Positions 1 to 9,387 are shown, numbered from the stretch's first letter. The stretch is 64,000 nucleotides of DNA from Myxococcales bacterium (GCA_016794365.1 JAEUKB010000085.1:83658-147657); one strand, 5' to 3'. The notes: generated by a model not told the origin, from the letters alone. Made by a program: numbers and translations.

Positions 1-17
1 GGGCAGCGAAAAAGCTA

Positions 18-141
18 AGAACGCCGAACGAAACCGTTATGAGGAACCGCGATTGCAAAGAGGAGGACCGCAGCGTACGCAAGTACGTGAGGACCGACGA
101 TGCAGAAGGCGCGGTCCGCAATAGGTTTGGTTCGGCGTTCT
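18..141. repeat. Long imperfect inverted repeat with an inner GNRA hairpin
   Basis: Bases 18-35 (AGAACGCCGAACGAAACC) pair with 124-141 (GGTTTGGTTCGGCGTTCT) with one mismatch. Between them lies a perfect 5-bp hairpin at 74-87 (CGTAC, loop GCAA, GTACG), flanked by direct copies of GAGGACCG at 63-70 and 89-96. GACCGC (66-71) and GCGGTC (111-116) can form a further stem. No convincing coding frame or ribosome site is visible in 1-182. It could be a structured RNA, a MITE-like element or a dispersed palindromic repeat. No second copy was noticed in the window, so its class is open. Confidence 0.55.
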
Positions 142-182
142 AGGGTACCGACGCGCTGCTCGCTTGTAGTACGCTCAGCACA

Positions 183-1136
183 ATGTTGACTTGGACTGGC
201 CGGGTTGTGACTGCGAGCGCGCTGCTCTGTGCGGGATTGTTGACGGTGGGCTGTCAGAAGCACAAGCCCAAGCTGGCATCGATCGAGCTGTACAGCGGCT
301 ATGTCTCAACGGAAGGCGGCGTGCTGTATGGGAGAGTGTCCAACGGTCCGCCCGATCCGCATCCCGAGCCGAACCAGTCCAAGATTGTGCGCGCGCTCGA
401 GACGCTGGAAGCGCTGGATGCCAGTGCCCTGCCCTTCGCATCCGTCGAGGTTTCTTGCGATGGTCATCCGCTACCAGCCATCAGCGACGATCGCGGCTAT
501 CTGCAAGTCCAGCTTCCGTCGGGAATCAAAGGACCAAAGAGCGCCGTTTCCGTGACGCTACGACAGACCGGCTTTTCGGCGGACAGTGTGCAGACCGAAG
601 TGCCAGTCTACGATGGAAATCCGGGGCTGGCAGTGCTGTCGGATGTCGATGACACGGTGCTCGATTCGCAGATCACCGATCGCAAAAAGATGATCGAAAA
701 CGCGCTGCTGCGCAGTACGTGGGAGCTCAAGACGTTTCCCGGCGCGCCCGAAGCGCTGACGAGGCTGTCGCAAGGCAAGCCGGTGTTTTATCTATCGGGC
801 AGTCCGTGGGGTTTTCACCGTCGCATCTACAGCTACTTTCAGCGTACGGGCTTTCCGTCGGGAACGCTGATTCTGAAGCGCTTTTCCAAAGATCCGCTGC
901 TTGATCAAATGGCGTTTAAATATCCACACTTGAAAGCGGTTGCGGACGCACTGCCGAACAAGAAGTTTCTGCTATTTGGCGATTCAGGGGAAAAAGATCC
1001 AGAGATTTATGCGCGTTTCCGAAGTGAGTTTCCCAGCCGTGTAGAGCAGATCTTCATTCACTTGGTCACAGCAGAGCCGACGGACTCCAGTCGGTTTACG
1101 GGAATGCGTGTGTTCAAGAACTGGACAGAGCTGTAG
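183..1136 (+). CDS. App1-type HAD phosphatase lipoprotein (DUF2183)
   Basis: A 317-residue envelope protein. The N-terminus is a lipoprotein signal ending in LLTVGC (Cys24), so it should be lipid-anchored outside the cytoplasm. The C-terminal half (about 148-310) matches the App1/DUF2183 phosphatase domain: the HAD nucleophile motif DVDDT at 154-158, YLSGSPWGF as motif II, a lysine-containing FKYPHLK segment and the acidic motif LFGDSGEKDPE. The yeast App1 domain dephosphorylates phosphatidic acid; bacterial relatives are mostly uncharacterised, so the substrate is unknown. The middle (about 85-145) resembles a beta-rich domain. The ATG at 183 has no clear Shine-Dalgarno sequence but gives a complete signal peptide. 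It stands 104 bp upstream of the FIST gene in the same direction. Confidence 0.8.
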   Translation: MLTWTGRVVTASALLCAGLLTVGCQKHKPKLASIELYSGYVSTEGGVLYGRVSNGPPDPHPEPNQSKIVRALETLEALDASALPFASVEVSCDGHPLPAISDDRGYLQVQLPSGIKGPKSAVSVTLRQTGFSADSVQTEVPVYDGNPGLAVLSDVDDTVLDSQITDRKKMIENALLRSTWELKTFPGAPEALTRLSQGKPVFYLSGSPWGFHRRIYSYFQRTGFPSGTLILKRFSKDPLLDQMAFKYPHLKAVADALPNKKFLLFGDSGEKDPEIYARFRSEFPSRVEQIFIHLVTAEPTDSSRFTGMRVFKNWTEL

Positions 1137-1240
1137 CGTCTGTGACTCCAATCTGCGTCAGTCCGTGTGATGTCCCGACGGATTGTGCGTAGCTTATCGG
1201 TGGTGCTACCGTAAACGCAATCACCAGCGGGGGAACGACG

Positions 1241-2452
1241 ATGCTTGATTTCTATTCAGCGAGCAGCGGCGCTGTCAATTCACGACGAGCCATGGCTGAG
1301 TGTCTGGAAACAGCGCTCGCCGAGACGGGCGGAACCGACTGTGACATCTTGGTCTTTCACACCACCGTCGGACATCAGTTCGCAGAGCTGCTCTCTGAAG
1401 CGCACAAGCTGGCTCCGTCGGCAACCATCGTCGGCTGTACCTGTCACGGCGTCGTCGGTCGCGAAGGTGCCAACGAAAACATGCGCGGCCTGGCGATCAT
1501 GGCGATTCGTGGACCACGCAGCGAGTGGGCCGTCGCACACGTCGATAACATTCGCGGTGCCAACTCATTTGAGCAGTCGGTACAGCTTGGCCAGCAGCTC
1601 AAAGCACAGACGCCCAACATCACGTCGGTGTGCTTGCTCGCGTCGGGAATCGACATCGCAGCGGATCGCGCAATCGAAGGCATAGAGTCGGTGCTCGGGC
1701 CGGACATCAAGATCTTCGGCGGAACCTCGTCGGACAACATGCGAGCGATCCGTACCTTCCAGTTTTACGGGGACCAGATCCTGGAACGAGCGGCGCTGGC
1801 GATTGGCTTTGCTGATCCGACGCTGCACATCGAAATGGCCGTTCATCACGGTAGCATTCCCGTCGGAAATCCGTTTGTGGTGACGCGCTCCGAAGCGAAT
1901 CATGTCTTCGAGCTAGACGGTCGTCCGGGCTGGCATGTGCTGATGGATCAGCTTGGAAAGCCGCAAAACAGTCATCCAGGTCCGATGATCCCGATTGCCG
2001 GTCTGGGTGTCGAGCTGCCCGCGTCGCTGCAAGTCGAAAATGACAACCCGCACATCCTGCGCGTCGTCGCCAAGACCGATCCCGATGGCAGCTTCTATCT
2101 TCCCGTTGATGCTCCCGTCGGTACGCGCGTGTGGCTGATGGAACGCGATGAACACCTGATCTTCGACGGTCTGTCGCGGATGATGAAGCGGCTGCTCGAA
2201 CGGATCGCAGGCAAGCAGGTGGTTGCAGTGTTCCACACCGACTGTGCAGCACGCGGACGAGCGCTGTTTTCGCGCATCCTCAAAGAGGAAATCGTGGGAC
2301 GGATGCAGGCGCCGATCTGTGGGGATCAGCCGATTCCGTGGCTGGGAATGTACGGCTTTGGCGAGTTCACCCAGCTGGGCGGTCGCAACTTTTTCCACAA
2401 CTACACCACGTCGCTGTACTGCCTGTGTCGAGCGAAACCGAGCGCTAGCTAA
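1241..2452 (+). CDS. FIST domain sensory protein
   Basis: A 403-residue soluble protein without signal peptide. The first ~200 residues match FIST_N (segments VGCTCHGVVGREG and FGGTSSDNM) and the C-terminal ~150 match FIST_C (VFHTDCAARGR, then PWLGMYGFGEFTQLG). FIST domains are sensory modules thought to bind small ligands, possibly amino acids, and are usually linked to signalling partners. No catalytic or output domain is fused here. Output is probably provided by the GAF/STAS gene that starts 17 bp downstream in the same direction, suggesting co-transcription. A purine-rich GGGGGAA lies just before the ATG. The ligand is unknown. Confidence 0.85.
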   Translation: MLDFYSASSGAVNSRRAMAECLETALAETGGTDCDILVFHTTVGHQFAELLSEAHKLAPSATIVGCTCHGVVGREGANENMRGLAIMAIRGPRSEWAVAHVDNIRGANSFEQSVQLGQQLKAQTPNITSVCLLASGIDIAADRAIEGIESVLGPDIKIFGGTSSDNMRAIRTFQFYGDQILERAALAIGFADPTLHIEMAVHHGSIPVGNPFVVTRSEANHVFELDGRPGWHVLMDQLGKPQNSHPGPMIPIAGLGVELPASLQVENDNPHILRVVAKTDPDGSFYLPVDAPVGTRVWLMERDEHLIFDGLSRMMKRLLERIAGKQVVAVFHTDCAARGRALFSRILKEEIVGRMQAPICGDQPIPWLGMYGFGEFTQLGGRNFFHNYTTSLYCLCRAKPSAS

Positions 2453-2469
2453 CCGTCCGACTTGTACCG

Positions 2470-3582
2470 ATGAGCCCTCGGCAGCCCAGTTACGAAGAGC
2501 TACAGCAGACCTGCGAAGAGCTGCGTCGGACAGCGGCGCGCGCGATCTCGCTCAAGCAAGAGCTGATCGAGACAAAGCACGCGCTGGATGCCGAGCTGGA
2601 TCGCTATCGTCAGATTCAGCGCTACGTCGAGCGAGCACTGCCCGTCACATCCATCGAAGAGTTTGCGAGCCTTACCGCCGAGCAGCTCGTCGATTCGTAC
2701 GGCATCGAGGCTGCGCTGTTTTTGCTTCGCGACACCGAGAGCAAAGAACATCAGCTTTCCGTCGTCGCTCAGTGCGGGCTTAGTAGCTGTCCATCGTCGC
2801 TGCCGTTTGATGAAGCCTGGCTGCCCAAAAGTACCCAGCGCGCGCTGTCGTTTCACGGTACCGACTCGCCGCTGGTGCGCGCGTGGCATGAGCTACCGCT
2901 TCAAGACGCGCTGGTCTGTCCGCTGCGCAATCCAGCGACGCAGCTGCAAGGTGTACTCGTCGCGGTTCGGACCGTCTCAGGTGCGGATTTTTATCCCGAG
3001 CTGCCGCAAGAGTCGTCCATCGGTGTGCTCGCGTACCAAGCCGGAGAGCTGTTGCGCAACCTGCAAGCGTCGATGCTGATTCGTCGGCAAGTCGAAGCGC
3101 TAGAGCACGCACTTCAGCAGCAGCAGCAAGAGACAGCCAAGCGACTGGATGAAGAGCGTCGTCGGGTTCAGCAAGAACAGATCGTGTCCGCCCAGCGCGA
3201 AACGCTGCGTCAGCTGGGAACTCCGGTGGTGCCAATCTTCGACGGAGTGATCGCGATCCCGCTCATCGGTGCCGTGGACAGAGAGCGAGCGGATTCGCTG
3301 ATGGGTACGGTGCTGACAGCGATTTCGGTTCAGCAAGCGAGCCTGCTGTTGATTGATGTGACGGGCGTTCCGTCGCTGGATCACGAAGTGGCCGAGCTGC
3401 TGCTGCGGATGACGCAAGCGGTCAGGCTGCTCGGGGCGGATGTGCTGCTCAGTGGCATTCGCGCCGAAGTGGCCCAGCGCCTGGTGTCGCTCGGGGCCAA
3501 GCTCGACGGAGTTCAGACGACAGCCAATTTTCAGACTGCCATCCGAAAAGCCTGGGCCCGCAGCAGCCGACGCAATCGCTAG
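2470..3582 (+). CDS. GAF-like plus RsbR-type STAS domain regulator
   Basis: A 370-residue cytoplasmic protein: an N-terminal coiled coil (about 5-50), a GAF-like domain (about 55-200), a second Gln/Glu/Arg-rich coiled coil (about 205-245) and a C-terminal STAS domain (about 250-365). The STAS part is of the RsbR stressosome class: LLIDVTGVPSLDHEVAELLL followed by LLGADVLLSGIRAEVAQ. The conserved DVTG threonine is present, but the position that is often the second phospho-threonine (vDT) reads DH. In Bacillus, RsbR proteins build stressosomes and are phosphorylated by RsbT. No RsbS or RsbT is encoded nearby. Coupling to the upstream FIST gene suggests that FIST sensing feeds this STAS protein (inference). 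Confidence 0.8.
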   Translation: MSPRQPSYEELQQTCEELRRTAARAISLKQELIETKHALDAELDRYRQIQRYVERALPVTSIEEFASLTAEQLVDSYGIEAALFLLRDTESKEHQLSVVAQCGLSSCPSSLPFDEAWLPKSTQRALSFHGTDSPLVRAWHELPLQDALVCPLRNPATQLQGVLVAVRTVSGADFYPELPQESSIGVLAYQAGELLRNLQASMLIRRQVEALEHALQQQQQETAKRLDEERRRVQQEQIVSAQRETLRQLGTPVVPIFDGVIAIPLIGAVDRERADSLMGTVLTAISVQQASLLLIDVTGVPSLDHEVAELLLRMTQAVRLLGADVLLSGIRAEVAQRLVSLGAKLDGVQTTANFQTAIRKAWARSSRRNR

Positions 3583-3589
3583 ACGAGCG

Positions 3590-6199
3590 CTAGAAAAAGA
3601 TCGGGTTGGACACGGCGAACGACTTCCGGCCCGGATGAACCGGCGACAGATCCGTCCCACCGTTCGAGGCATGGAGCACCACCCAGTGCTGACTACGCGG
3701 CGCTTTTCCCGTCACAGTTACCGTTGCATCGTAGCGACGACCGACGGGAACCACCGTCTCTTGAAGCTCTTTGGTTTCAACCGTCTCACCATCGACGATG
3801 ACTTCCAAGCGCTTGGCCAGAAGCCAGCGCGGGCTTTGCACCGACACTTGCAGCGTCACCGAGCCACGCGACGACTTGATCTCTTCACCGGGCGACTCAC
3901 CAGCGGGACCACGCACCGTCAGATACAGTCCGCCCGAGATCGTGGACTTGCCCGCGCGCAGCGCATCGCGCACCGCATAGGCGGAAAGCTTCGTCGGATC
4001 ATCGTGGCCAAACTGTAGACAGGTTCGTGGATATCCCGTCGGACTCGTGCGCAAGCCGTGGCTGTCCGAGCTACCCACCGCCCAGACTTTTTTGCCGGAA
4101 TTGAGCAGCGCGAACCAGTCCTGCACGATCTGGCTGCGGTTGTCCTCGAAGTCGCTGTCGTTGAAGACTTCGAGTGCGCCAAACTCGTCGCTGTAGATTT
4201 CGGGATCCCCGCTCACCGTCGTGCGATCGAAGCTGGATGCAGTGAAATAGCCTTGCACGCTGTCCGAGCGCGGATGGTTCACAATGAGCACCGGCTTTTC
4301 AGGAAGCTGCGCGATGGTGCGAAACACTTCCGGCGGCTTTTTGCCTGTCCACTCGACGGCACCTCGGTTCGGACTGTCGGGACGCGGGAAGATCGGGATG
4401 ATGCCAAAGTGACCCCACGAAAAGGTCGTAAACTCTTCCGACGGCATACCGAACGCCCAGCGAGTCAGCCCCAGCTTCTGCACAATCGGCTGGAAGTCGA
4501 TGATGTACTCGTGCTCACTCGAAACGGGAACTTCCAGTCCGTCGGCAATCGCGCCTTTGACCTTGTATTCAACGTCGTCCGACGAGTCCGCCGAAAAGTA
4601 CGAGTGAATGTGGAAGTCCGCGCACATCACACCGTTGCTATCGACGCTGTGGACAAGCTCTGGCTTTAGCTCTACGGTCTTGCCCGCTTCGATGGTCACG
4701 GTCTGATCGAGGATTTCCCACTCGTAGCCGCGACTGACGATGACCCGATGCTTGCCCGGCGGAATCGCCAGCGACGCCGAGCCCGACACCGCAAACTCTT
4801 GCACGATGCGACCCCCGACTTCATCACGCACGCCGTACGACGCAGGCAGCGCCGTCGGAGCCGTCATCGGAATCACCTGAATGCGCACCGGCAGCGCCAC
4901 TCCGCTGTCTTTGTCCTTCGCGGTCACCGACAGCGTTCCCGAAGCGGGAAGCTGCAAGCTCACCGATGTCTCTGCGGTCAGCACTGTCCGCTTGGCCGAC
5001 GGAATCTGCGCGTACTTGCTGGCTTGAAGCTGCGCCACGTCATTGGGCAGATGGATCGTAAAGTTTCCCTGCGCGTCGCTGAGCGTGCGTCCCAGATACT
5101 CATTTTTCGCGGACAGCGCATGCACCCACGCACCTGCGACTTTGGCGCCATTTCCGTCGGTCACAGTTCCAGACACAGCGCGCCAGGCTGGCTGCTTCAG
5201 CGTCCGTCGCAGCACTTCTCCGAGCCCATCAGAGTGCTCTCCACCGACGACGTATTCCAGATAATCGACGGTCAGCGGACTGCATCCTTTGACTTCCAGA
5301 CCACTGCCGCGCCCAATCACCGCGCCCGAGCGTCCGATGATCGGCGTAAACGCTCCCGTCAGCATCCGAATCGCAAACGACGAGTCTCCCGCGTCATAGC
5401 CAATCCACTCTTGCTCGCCGTCTAGATCGTCGTAGCCACTGTTTTGCGCAAACATCTGCGCCCGACTGGAGTGAAACAGCACAAAGAGCTGCTGACGGTA
5501 CAGCGGCAGATCCTCGGCTTGCGTGTTGATCAGGTTCAGACGGACTTTCACGCTCTCTGCGCCCGGTTCCAAGATGTAGTCGAGCGCGAACGGAAAGTCG
5601 TATTCCGCCGACAGCACGCTGCCAAACGATTCCAAAAACGGCAGGTTGCGCAGCTGTCCTGACGCACGAATCACCGCAGCTTTTCCGTCGGAACCATCGC
5701 TTAGAACAGACACGCTCTCTGCCGCCAGCACTTGTCGCGACAGCGATGCAATCGTCTCACCGTACTTTGAACGTCCAGCGGGCTTTCCATCGTCGAGCAC
5801 TCGCTCAAGCGCGATGATGTCCCCGCCAAATGGCTGATATCCGTCGGAAACGCCCGGCGCTTCAATGTACACCGCGATCTTGTCGTTGATGAGCAGGTAG
5901 TCACCTTTGTTGATGCGGTGACGGCTCGGGTCCGGCTGACGAATCCAGTCGTCGCTGGTGATCTGGCTGGCGCGCGCCTGCTTGGCGGCTTTGGCCCCGA
6001 GCGGATCGCGATGTCCGAGCGGATCTCCGGCAGCGAAGCGACTCTTGTTGCTGACCTTCATCGCCGCGCACGGGCCAGCGTTTTCTTCGTCGGGAGTCAC
6101 CACATCGTTGGTTGCACACGAGCCCAAGAGCAGCGAGCCACACAACCCCAGCGAGCGACTCCACAAGCCAATCCACGGACGAGAAGCAAACTTCGCCAT
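3590..6199 (-). CDS. CehA/McbA-family PHP-domain metallohydrolase lipoprotein
   Basis: About 869 residues. The start at 6199 is chosen because GGAGG sits 8 bases upstream and the first residues form a lipoprotein signal ending LLLGSC; a longer reading to 6286 has no such support. The middle carries a carboxypeptidase-regulatory-like beta domain (AVSGTVTDGNGAKVAGAW onward). The C-terminal ~350 residues contain a PHP-type metal site beginning ADFHIHSYFSADS and a second cluster VNHPRSDS / GSSDSHG, as in CehA/McbA hydrolases, which include carbaryl hydrolases. The true substrate here is unknown. It is convergent with the GAF/STAS gene, only 7 bp separating them, and has the same direction as the following lipoprotein gene. 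Confidence 0.82.
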   Translation of the reverse strand: MAKFASRPWIGLWSRSLGLCGSLLLGSCATNDVVTPDEENAGPCAAMKVSNKSRFAAGDPLGHRDPLGAKAAKQARASQITSDDWIRQPDPSRHRINKGDYLLINDKIAVYIEAPGVSDGYQPFGGDIIALERVLDDGKPAGRSKYGETIASLSRQVLAAESVSVLSDGSDGKAAVIRASGQLRNLPFLESFGSVLSAEYDFPFALDYILEPGAESVKVRLNLINTQAEDLPLYRQQLFVLFHSSRAQMFAQNSGYDDLDGEQEWIGYDAGDSSFAIRMLTGAFTPIIGRSGAVIGRGSGLEVKGCSPLTVDYLEYVVGGEHSDGLGEVLRRTLKQPAWRAVSGTVTDGNGAKVAGAWVHALSAKNEYLGRTLSDAQGNFTIHLPNDVAQLQASKYAQIPSAKRTVLTAETSVSLQLPASGTLSVTAKDKDSGVALPVRIQVIPMTAPTALPASYGVRDEVGGRIVQEFAVSGSASLAIPPGKHRVIVSRGYEWEILDQTVTIEAGKTVELKPELVHSVDSNGVMCADFHIHSYFSADSSDDVEYKVKGAIADGLEVPVSSEHEYIIDFQPIVQKLGLTRWAFGMPSEEFTTFSWGHFGIIPIFPRPDSPNRGAVEWTGKKPPEVFRTIAQLPEKPVLIVNHPRSDSVQGYFTASSFDRTTVSGDPEIYSDEFGALEVFNDSDFEDNRSQIVQDWFALLNSGKKVWAVGSSDSHGLRTSPTGYPRTCLQFGHDDPTKLSAYAVRDALRAGKSTISGGLYLTVRGPAGESPGEEIKSSRGSVTLQVSVQSPRWLLAKRLEVIVDGETVETKELQETVVPVGRRYDATVTVTGKAPRSQHWVVLHASNGGTDLSPVHPGRKSFAVSNPIFF

Positions 6200-6340
6200 C
6201 GCGAACACCTCCAAAGCCGGAATAGAGCAAATGAAGAGCCGAACGGCAAGCGACGACGGATGACGCAGTGCATTGACACAGGTCAAGCCCGCGTCAAGCC
6301 AGGAAGGAACCCGTGCTTTGAGAGGAAATTGCGACGAGAC

Positions 6341-7543
6341 TTACGGGAAGTAGACCACGGTCAGCGGTGCGCCATTGCCGTTAAACGGATTGTTCGCGCC
6401 CGTCGGTGCATTCCAGCCGCAGTTGCCACCGCCCGTCAGGACTGTCGCACGCACTTGACCGTTCGGCGTCGGAGTCGTTGTTCCCGTCGGAGTCGTTCCC
6501 CCGAGCGCCAGGGCTCCCGTTGCCACAGCAAACGCAGTTCCCGTCAGATCGATGTTCGCCAGCCCGTTCGCCGTTCCGTTCTGGCAGCCCATCGCCGTCC
6601 CGTATGGCATCGATGTCACGTTGTTGGTGCCTTGCATCACCGCGCCCACCGACGTGGCATAGCGTTTGTCGTTGGTGTCAATGCGCAGCGTCAGCGGATC
6701 AAAGCGAACCTTGGTGTAGTTGGTCTTCACCGTCGTGCCCGTCGCGCTGCCCCCCGTGGTGTACTGCGAGTAGTTTTCCGTCGCAGCCGTCTTGGTCAGG
6801 TTCAGATAGGTCAGCGCCGGGCTCACCGACATCAGACAGAACGCATCAAACGACTTGGTCTGGTCGCCTCCCACGAACAGCTTGCGGTTGCCATCCATCG
6901 ATGTCGGAGCATCCGCACGAATCTGCTCGCACGTCTCGGGATTGGCGAAGTTTGCCGTCACTTGCGCTGCGTCCATCAGCGTCACCATGCAGGTCCGTGC
7001 CGAGCCCGTGCAAGCGCCCGTCCAGCCCGAAAACACCGACGTCGCATCGGGAGCTGCCGTCAGCGTCACCATCGTGCCTTTTTCAAAGCCGCCCGTACAC
7101 TCGCTGCTGCACTGAAGACCGACGGGCTGACTCGTCACCGTGCCAGCGCCCGCACCGCCAAACGACACCGTGAGATCCGCTCGGTTGCTCTTGCTGCGGA
7201 AGGTTGCGATGACCTCTTTGCCAGCGTCCATGCTCAGGCTGCACGTCGCAGAGCTGCCCGTACACGCGCCTTCCCAGCCGACAAACTCCGAGCTGTCCGA
7301 CGTGGTCACCGATAGCTCAACCTTGCTTCCGACGGCAAAGGTGGTGGCACAGGTGCTGCCGCAGTCGATGCCTTCAGGCTTGCTGACAATCGATCCGCCC
7401 GAGTAGTCGCCCTTGACCTTCAGGCTCAGCGAAGCCACCTGGCTGCTGTCGCCGCTTTGAAAGTCACAGCCGCCGTATGCAGCGACCAAAAGCAGACCGA
7501 TTCCACATCCCGCGCGCGAGAGCAAAAGCCTAGGTGTTCGCAT
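6341..7543 (-). CDS. Lipoprotein with InlB B-type repeats and a GON domain
   Basis: 400 residues from the ATG at 7543, which has GGGAG 9 bases upstream and opens a signal peptide ending AAYGGC. Two divergent InlB B-repeats follow, each with Cys pairs and the FVGWEGACTGSSATC or FSGWTGACTGSARTC pattern. The C-terminal ~190 residues look like a GON domain (first described in ADAMTS metalloproteases): a start like CEQIRADAPTSMDG, then FDAFCLM, NYTKVRFDP, SMPYGTAMGC and GGGNCGWNAP. Cell-surface display is likely; binding partners are unknown. The B-repeat style is shared with the propeller protein at 58981-61293. Confidence 0.78.
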   Translation of the reverse strand: MRTPRLLLSRAGCGIGLLLVAAYGGCDFQSGDSSQVASLSLKVKGDYSGGSIVSKPEGIDCGSTCATTFAVGSKVELSVTTSDSSEFVGWEGACTGSSATCSLSMDAGKEVIATFRSKSNRADLTVSFGGAGAGTVTSQPVGLQCSSECTGGFEKGTMVTLTAAPDATSVFSGWTGACTGSARTCMVTLMDAAQVTANFANPETCEQIRADAPTSMDGNRKLFVGGDQTKSFDAFCLMSVSPALTYLNLTKTAATENYSQYTTGGSATGTTVKTNYTKVRFDPLTLRIDTNDKRYATSVGAVMQGTNNVTSMPYGTAMGCQNGTANGLANIDLTGTAFAVATGALALGGTTPTGTTTPTPNGQVRATVLTGGGNCGWNAPTGANNPFNGNGAPLTVVYFP

Positions 7544-7774
7544 GTGTTTCAATCTCCCGAAAAGTGAGGTTCCAAGCGTGCTGTGGGCCCAGTCCGGCGC
7601 TCGCCCCTTATGTGGCTGAACGTGCGCCCGTTTTTGAACCCGCTCGGGAGATTTTACCATCCCCAGGCCGGGATTCGGCGCAGTTTCCAGGCTAAGCGCG
7701 CGTTTTCTCACGCAGTCTTGCCAAATCACGCCAAAGATCGCCCAGCCTGTCCGTCACACGCCTTCGCGCAGGCC

Positions 7775-8437
7775 CTAACAGTCCGAGCGAAACACCCACA
7801 CCCCGCGATGCAGCTCGCGCGTTTCCCCCAGTCCGGGCAGATCCACCGGGCGCTCGTATTCTTCCTTCAACGTCGGAAATGCATAGACCCAGCGACGGAT
7901 CTTGGCGCGCGGAATGCCGCGATCCACCAGCGCTTGCTCCATCACCCGAGCCCGCCGGTGCGCTTCAAACTCTCCACTATCGGGCGACGAGACAATCAAA
8001 AACTGAGTGTTCCGCAGCATCGCCGAGCGCAGCAGCTTGTGCAGTCGATCCGCGCGAAACGGCACAACCTGCGGCGCACCTTCGCGAAAGTAGAACACCT
8101 CGTGTCGCAGGTGCGACATCAACTTCAGGAAGCGACCTTTGTGCTCGGGATCAGCGGCAATCACGGCGGGACGAATCTGCTTGGTGGTACACGTCGCGGT
8201 CTGGGTATCGCACTCTCGCTGAACGTCTTCGATGAGCTGGCTCAGCTCTGGCGTACACATCGCCATGCCGATTCCGTCGCCAATTTCCAGCCGCAAGCGC
8301 TGGATCTGTTCACTCTGGGCTTCCACCAGCTGCTGAAGGGCATCGACACGCGCGCTCAGCGTCGGTTCACAGCCTGATGAAAACGCCAGCGAACATCCGA
8401 GCAACGAAGTCAGCACACTCGCCCGAAGGCTCCACAT
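7775..8437 (-). CDS. Putative OmpA-like lipoprotein
   Basis: 220 residues. The signal peptide ends with a lipobox-like FSSGC. A short heptad segment follows (RVDALQQLVEAQSEQIQRL), then a C-terminal domain whose spacing (FLIVSSPDSGEFEAHRRARV, then VDRGIPRAKIRRW) resembles OmpA-type peptidoglycan-binding domains, in which an Asp and an Arg grip diaminopimelate. The match is degenerate, so the domain call is tentative. It is transcribed away from the barrel-type gene that starts 78 bp further on the other strand. A role in envelope anchoring is an inference. Confidence 0.6.
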   Translation of the reverse strand: MWSLRASVLTSLLGCSLAFSSGCEPTLSARVDALQQLVEAQSEQIQRLRLEIGDGIGMAMCTPELSQLIEDVQRECDTQTATCTTKQIRPAVIAADPEHKGRFLKLMSHLRHEVFYFREGAPQVVPFRADRLHKLLRSAMLRNTQFLIVSSPDSGEFEAHRRARVMEQALVDRGIPRAKIRRWVYAFPTLKEEYERPVDLPGLGETRELHRGVWVFRSDC

Positions 8438-8515
8438 GAGAGGCTACTATCACAAAATCCGCTTCGTCGGTCACACAGCTTTACCGATGAACTGGCTTGG
8501 GATACCGTGCGGCCC

Positions 8516-9292
8516 ATGTCGCATATGGCTCGGTTTGTCGCTCAGCGTCGAGTGATGCCAGCACTGACTGTACTGGTACCGGCGCTGGCACTTTTTGGAC
8601 AGCCGCGCGCAGCACACGCCGACTTGGGAAGCCTGGGTCATCTGACGGTGGGAATGGCACTCTCGGCGGGATTTCAGACCGATTCACGAACCTGTCAGGT
8701 CGCGGGATCCAATCGCAACGCTCCGGGCACAGGCTGTGCGCTGCTTGCGGCAGGCATCGATGGATCGTTTTTGTGGAGAGGTCGGCTCGGCGTCGCGCTC
8801 GGGCTGTCATCGGTTGCAGGTCAGTCGTCGGTGCCGCAGGCCAGTGAGCCAGGATCCGAAGCACCGCCCGCGTTTCCTGACCGAGTCTCCGTCGCGCTGG
8901 CGCTCGATGTTCGTCCACTCGCGTTTTTCGTAACGGATGGAGATCGCTCCTATCAAGCGCGGCTGCTACACGGTCTGCGACTCGGGCTCGGTCCGTCGTT
9001 TGAGCTGGTTCGTACCGCACTCGACAGCTCGATCGGGGCCGGTTCGCGGCAAGGCAGCATGGCCAGTGCGCTCATCGGCATGCACACGCTCATCGACGGA
9101 GAAATTCCCCTGCTGAGCCAGAGCGCCAATGCCCTGTCGCTGCGTATGTCGGTGCGGCTTTTGTACGTTCCCCAGATTGCGCTCAACGACGGCAGCGTCC
9201 TGTCGGCTCCGTTTACTCCCGGCGATTCCGACCAGCCTCAAGGCTACGGACTGCGCACCCAGCTTTTGTTCGGGCTTGTGTACTACTTGTAG
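8516..9292 (+). CDS. Exported outer-membrane-type protein of unknown function
   Basis: 258 residues from ATG 8516; a GTG at 8507 and an ATG at 8525 are alternatives and no Shine-Dalgarno sequence decides. The N-terminus is a Sec signal with a likely AHA cleavage site before DLGSLGHLTVGM. The mature part alternates short hydrophobic and polar strands with Gly-rich turns and ends in an aromatic strand (LLFGLVYYL), typical of a small outer-membrane beta-barrel. One Cys pair is visible. No family was recognised. It may share regulatory sequence with the divergent OmpA-like lipoprotein. Confidence 0.65.
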   Translation: MSHMARFVAQRRVMPALTVLVPALALFGQPRAAHADLGSLGHLTVGMALSAGFQTDSRTCQVAGSNRNAPGTGCALLAAGIDGSFLWRGRLGVALGLSSVAGQSSVPQASEPGSEAPPAFPDRVSVALALDVRPLAFFVTDGDRSYQARLLHGLRLGLGPSFELVRTALDSSIGAGSRQGSMASALIGMHTLIDGEIPLLSQSANALSLRMSVRLLYVPQIALNDGSVLSAPFTPGDSDQPQGYGLRTQLLFGLVYYL

Positions 9293-9387
9293 TTTTACGT
9301 CGTTTACCGCGCAGCGCGCCCTATGCTAGGTTGCCCTCACCGTCGCGCGGGCTGCTCCCTCGACGAAGCCAACCAGAAAAAGACGCC

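Noticed and set aside
6200..6286. Upstream extension of the CehA-like protein
   Set aside because: The extra 29 residues lack a Shine-Dalgarno sequence and would hide the lipoprotein signal that starts at 6199.
9331..9387. N-terminal extension of the BMC protein
   Set aside because: It has no homology; ELRTF directly follows the ATG at 9388, matching CsoS1D/CcmP.
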